Positions 21,886 to 21,913 of a DNA stretch of 21,913 nt are shown here, piece by piece; positions within the stretch are counted from its first letter, which is position 1, and the number at the start of each line of letters is the position of its first letter. Origin of the DNA: SBAX01 sp043806315. GTDB taxonomy: Bacteria; Planctomycetota; Phycisphaerae; UBA1845. A program made the translations under genes and the position numbers. The stretch is from positions 1 through 21,913 of the forward strand of contig JAZDHF010000131.1 of assembly GCA_043806315.1 (NCBI GenBank). Reading direction: 5' to 3'. The notes below the pieces were generated by a model, which was given only the letters and a program-made list of their open reading frames with translations, searched no databases and was not told the DNA's origin.

Positions 21886-21913
21886 ATGACGGAGATTGTG
21901 CGCGCAGCGGATT
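21886..21913 (+). CDS. Start of a new gene, runs off the window end
   Basis: ATG 21886 has a perfect AGGAGG (21873-21878) with a 7-bp spacer, so this is very probably a real start. Only nine residues are visible (M-T-E-I-V-R-A-A-D), too few to identify the product. It begins 15 bp after the stop of the truncated ATPase frame. Confidence 0.6.

Overview
The window is G+C-rich bacterial DNA, most likely from a planctomycete (Phycisphaerae-like) chromosome. The clues are a secreted protein ending in a pair of Asp-rich dockerin-type repeats, a tiny membrane protein with a C-x2-C-G-Y-P-L-x-G-L / C-P-E-C-G zinc ribbon, a DUF5329-like secreted protein, and a radical-SAM coproporphyrinogen-oxidase-like N-terminal remnant. 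This assignment is inferred from gene style; there is no rRNA or marker gene in the window.

Layout. (1) 1-571: 5' part of an IS1634-family transposase gene on the minus strand, running off the left edge, with its promoter. (2) 572-1008: no convincing gene, but a good sigma70-type promoter for what follows. (3) 1009-7165: a tight operon imuA-imuB-dnaE2, the mutasome for error-prone translesion synthesis, followed on the same strand by purE (7228-7734). (4) 7849-9657: a minus-strand pair, larC (nickel-pincer cofactor synthesis) and a membrane-anchored coiled-coil protein, convergent with purE across a palindromic repeat. (5) 9830-9982: six tiled hairpins, then a large REC-GGDEF-REC-GAF-HD-GYP regulator of cyclic di-GMP (10025-12697). 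(6) 12782-13403: a minus-strand hotdog thioesterase overlapped at its start by a probable remnant of a radical-SAM protein gene. (7) 13603-13759: a dispersed palindromic element; then a stand-alone pyruvate/PEP-binding-domain protein (13867-16173). (8) 16423-21154: a planctomycete-style set of envelope genes: DUF5329-like secreted protein, zinc-ribbon membrane peptide, secreted HExxH protein with dockerin repeats under a consensus -10 promoter, and a membrane-anchored TPR protein. (9) 21427-21913: a truncated GspE/PilB-type N-terminal region and the first codons of a new gene.

Most striking observation. Tandem heptanucleotide repeats, several arranged as inverted arms, sit in frame inside the mutasome genes: one in imuA, one in imuB and three in dnaE2. 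Each falls where I expect a loop between conserved blocks, and a sixth copy is intergenic at 16185-16276. Because 7 is not a multiple of 3, a heptamer array encodes the same 7-residue cycle in every frame, and nearly all the units here contain no stop codon. The arrays can therefore enter a gene in any of the three frames without terminating it. A 44-bp block is identical in imuA and imuB yet read in two different frames. ImuA additionally begins with about nine copies of a degenerate 9-codon repeat. The closest described analogies are Rickettsia palindromic elements (in-frame palindromic insertions) and cyanobacterial STRR heptamers. I cannot search databases here to say whether this family is described.

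Functionally, ImuA, ImuB and DnaE2 would act together at stalled forks; purE serves purine synthesis; larC serves nickel-pincer enzymes; the large regulator has both cyclic di-GMP synthase and phosphodiesterase domains. I see no evidence that the other genes form one pathway.
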